Below are positions 59,601-59,874 of a DNA stretch of 59,874 nt, piece by piece. The notes beneath the pieces were generated by a model. The model saw only the letters and a program-made list of their open reading frames with translations. It did not search any database and was not told the origin of the DNA. The position numbers and the translations under genes are program-made. The DNA comes from Mnemiopsis leidyi (taxonomy: Eukaryota > Ctenophora > Tentaculata > Lobata > Bolinopsidae): positions 912 through 60,785 of the forward strand of contig JH152749.1 in NCBI GenBank assembly GCA_000226015.1, in the 5' to 3' direction. Numbering within the stretch: position 1 is the first letter of the stretch; each line of letters starts with the position of its first letter.

Positions 59601-59874
59601 CTATCAGGAGAAACAACAAACAAAACGTGTGGCTCCTGGTACTACGATCCTGACTGATAAATGGCGTGGTTACAACGCACTTTCTCATCAAGGCTTCCTC
59701 CGCCTAACAGTCAATCACAGCCATGGTTTTTTGGATCCTAAGTCCTAACACCGGAGGAGCTTCTGCAAGGAGATTCCTGACCTCATGAAGAGAATATTTG
59801 ATATTTGCGAAGTGTGTCTTTGTATATCTATTCAGTATTTGTCTAATTCAAGTATTGTTAGTAAATCTTAAAAA
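59601..59874. other. Right end, nothing assigned
   Basis: Probably intronic to the minus-strand gene ending at 59372. No exon is clear. Confidence 0.35.

Overview
The window is animal nuclear DNA. The genes are split by many short GT-AG introns, and the recognisable proteins are metazoan: MON2, the succinate dehydrogenase anchor subunit SDHD, ENTR1/SDCCAG3, an Artemis-type nuclease, a THAP domain and a 7TM receptor. The sequence is AT-rich and carries a tRNA-derived SINE, TA-flanked MITE-like elements, minisatellites and two short runs of N. An invertebrate is likely. A cnidarian is my best guess, with low confidence. Several genes have an AG splice acceptor only a few bases before the ATG, which points to 5'UTR introns or spliced-leader trans-splicing.

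Left half (1 to 34085): the + strand carries most of a MON2 gene, about 1,480 codons in 28 recognisable exons from 1826 to the stop at 34085. Its 5' exons lie outside the window. MON2 introns host other genes. A 7TM receptor lies antisense at 678-1595. A 10.6 kb intron (8122-18741) holds an antisense family of single-exon Artemis-like metallo-beta-lactamase/beta-CASP nucleases: two intact copies of 639 and 654 aa and one broken copy, with a duplicated upstream block, a CA microsatellite, a foldback cluster and a SINE. A 7.0 kb intron (21476-28489) holds two related small two-TM proteins on the sense strand. A broken THAP domain lies just before one MON2 exon.

Middle (34086 to 51753): convergent with MON2, a 17-exon gene can be traced on the - strand from 51753 down to 35556. 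It encodes a type I membrane protein with a signal peptide, a small Cys-containing, possibly Ig-like ectodomain, one TM helix and a very long Ser/Arg-rich tail with Tyr motifs. All exon phases agree except one frame change inside the 46615-46997 exon. I do not recognise the family. A long-TIR element with TA flanks sits in one of its introns.

Right end (51754 to 59874): a repeat-rich stretch containing a dispersed family, a TA-flanked element and minisatellites, followed by SDHD (55840-56660) and, 580 bp downstream on the same strand, ENTR1 (57240-58476). A probable terminal exon of a convergent gene lies on the - strand at 59372-59600.

The most unusual content is the nested Artemis-like cluster. 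It has a 111-bp stretch that is identical in both intact copies and spans exactly codons 136-172, the active-site motifs. The copies also share an unexplained C-terminal half. The unfamiliar receptor gene is the second point of interest.
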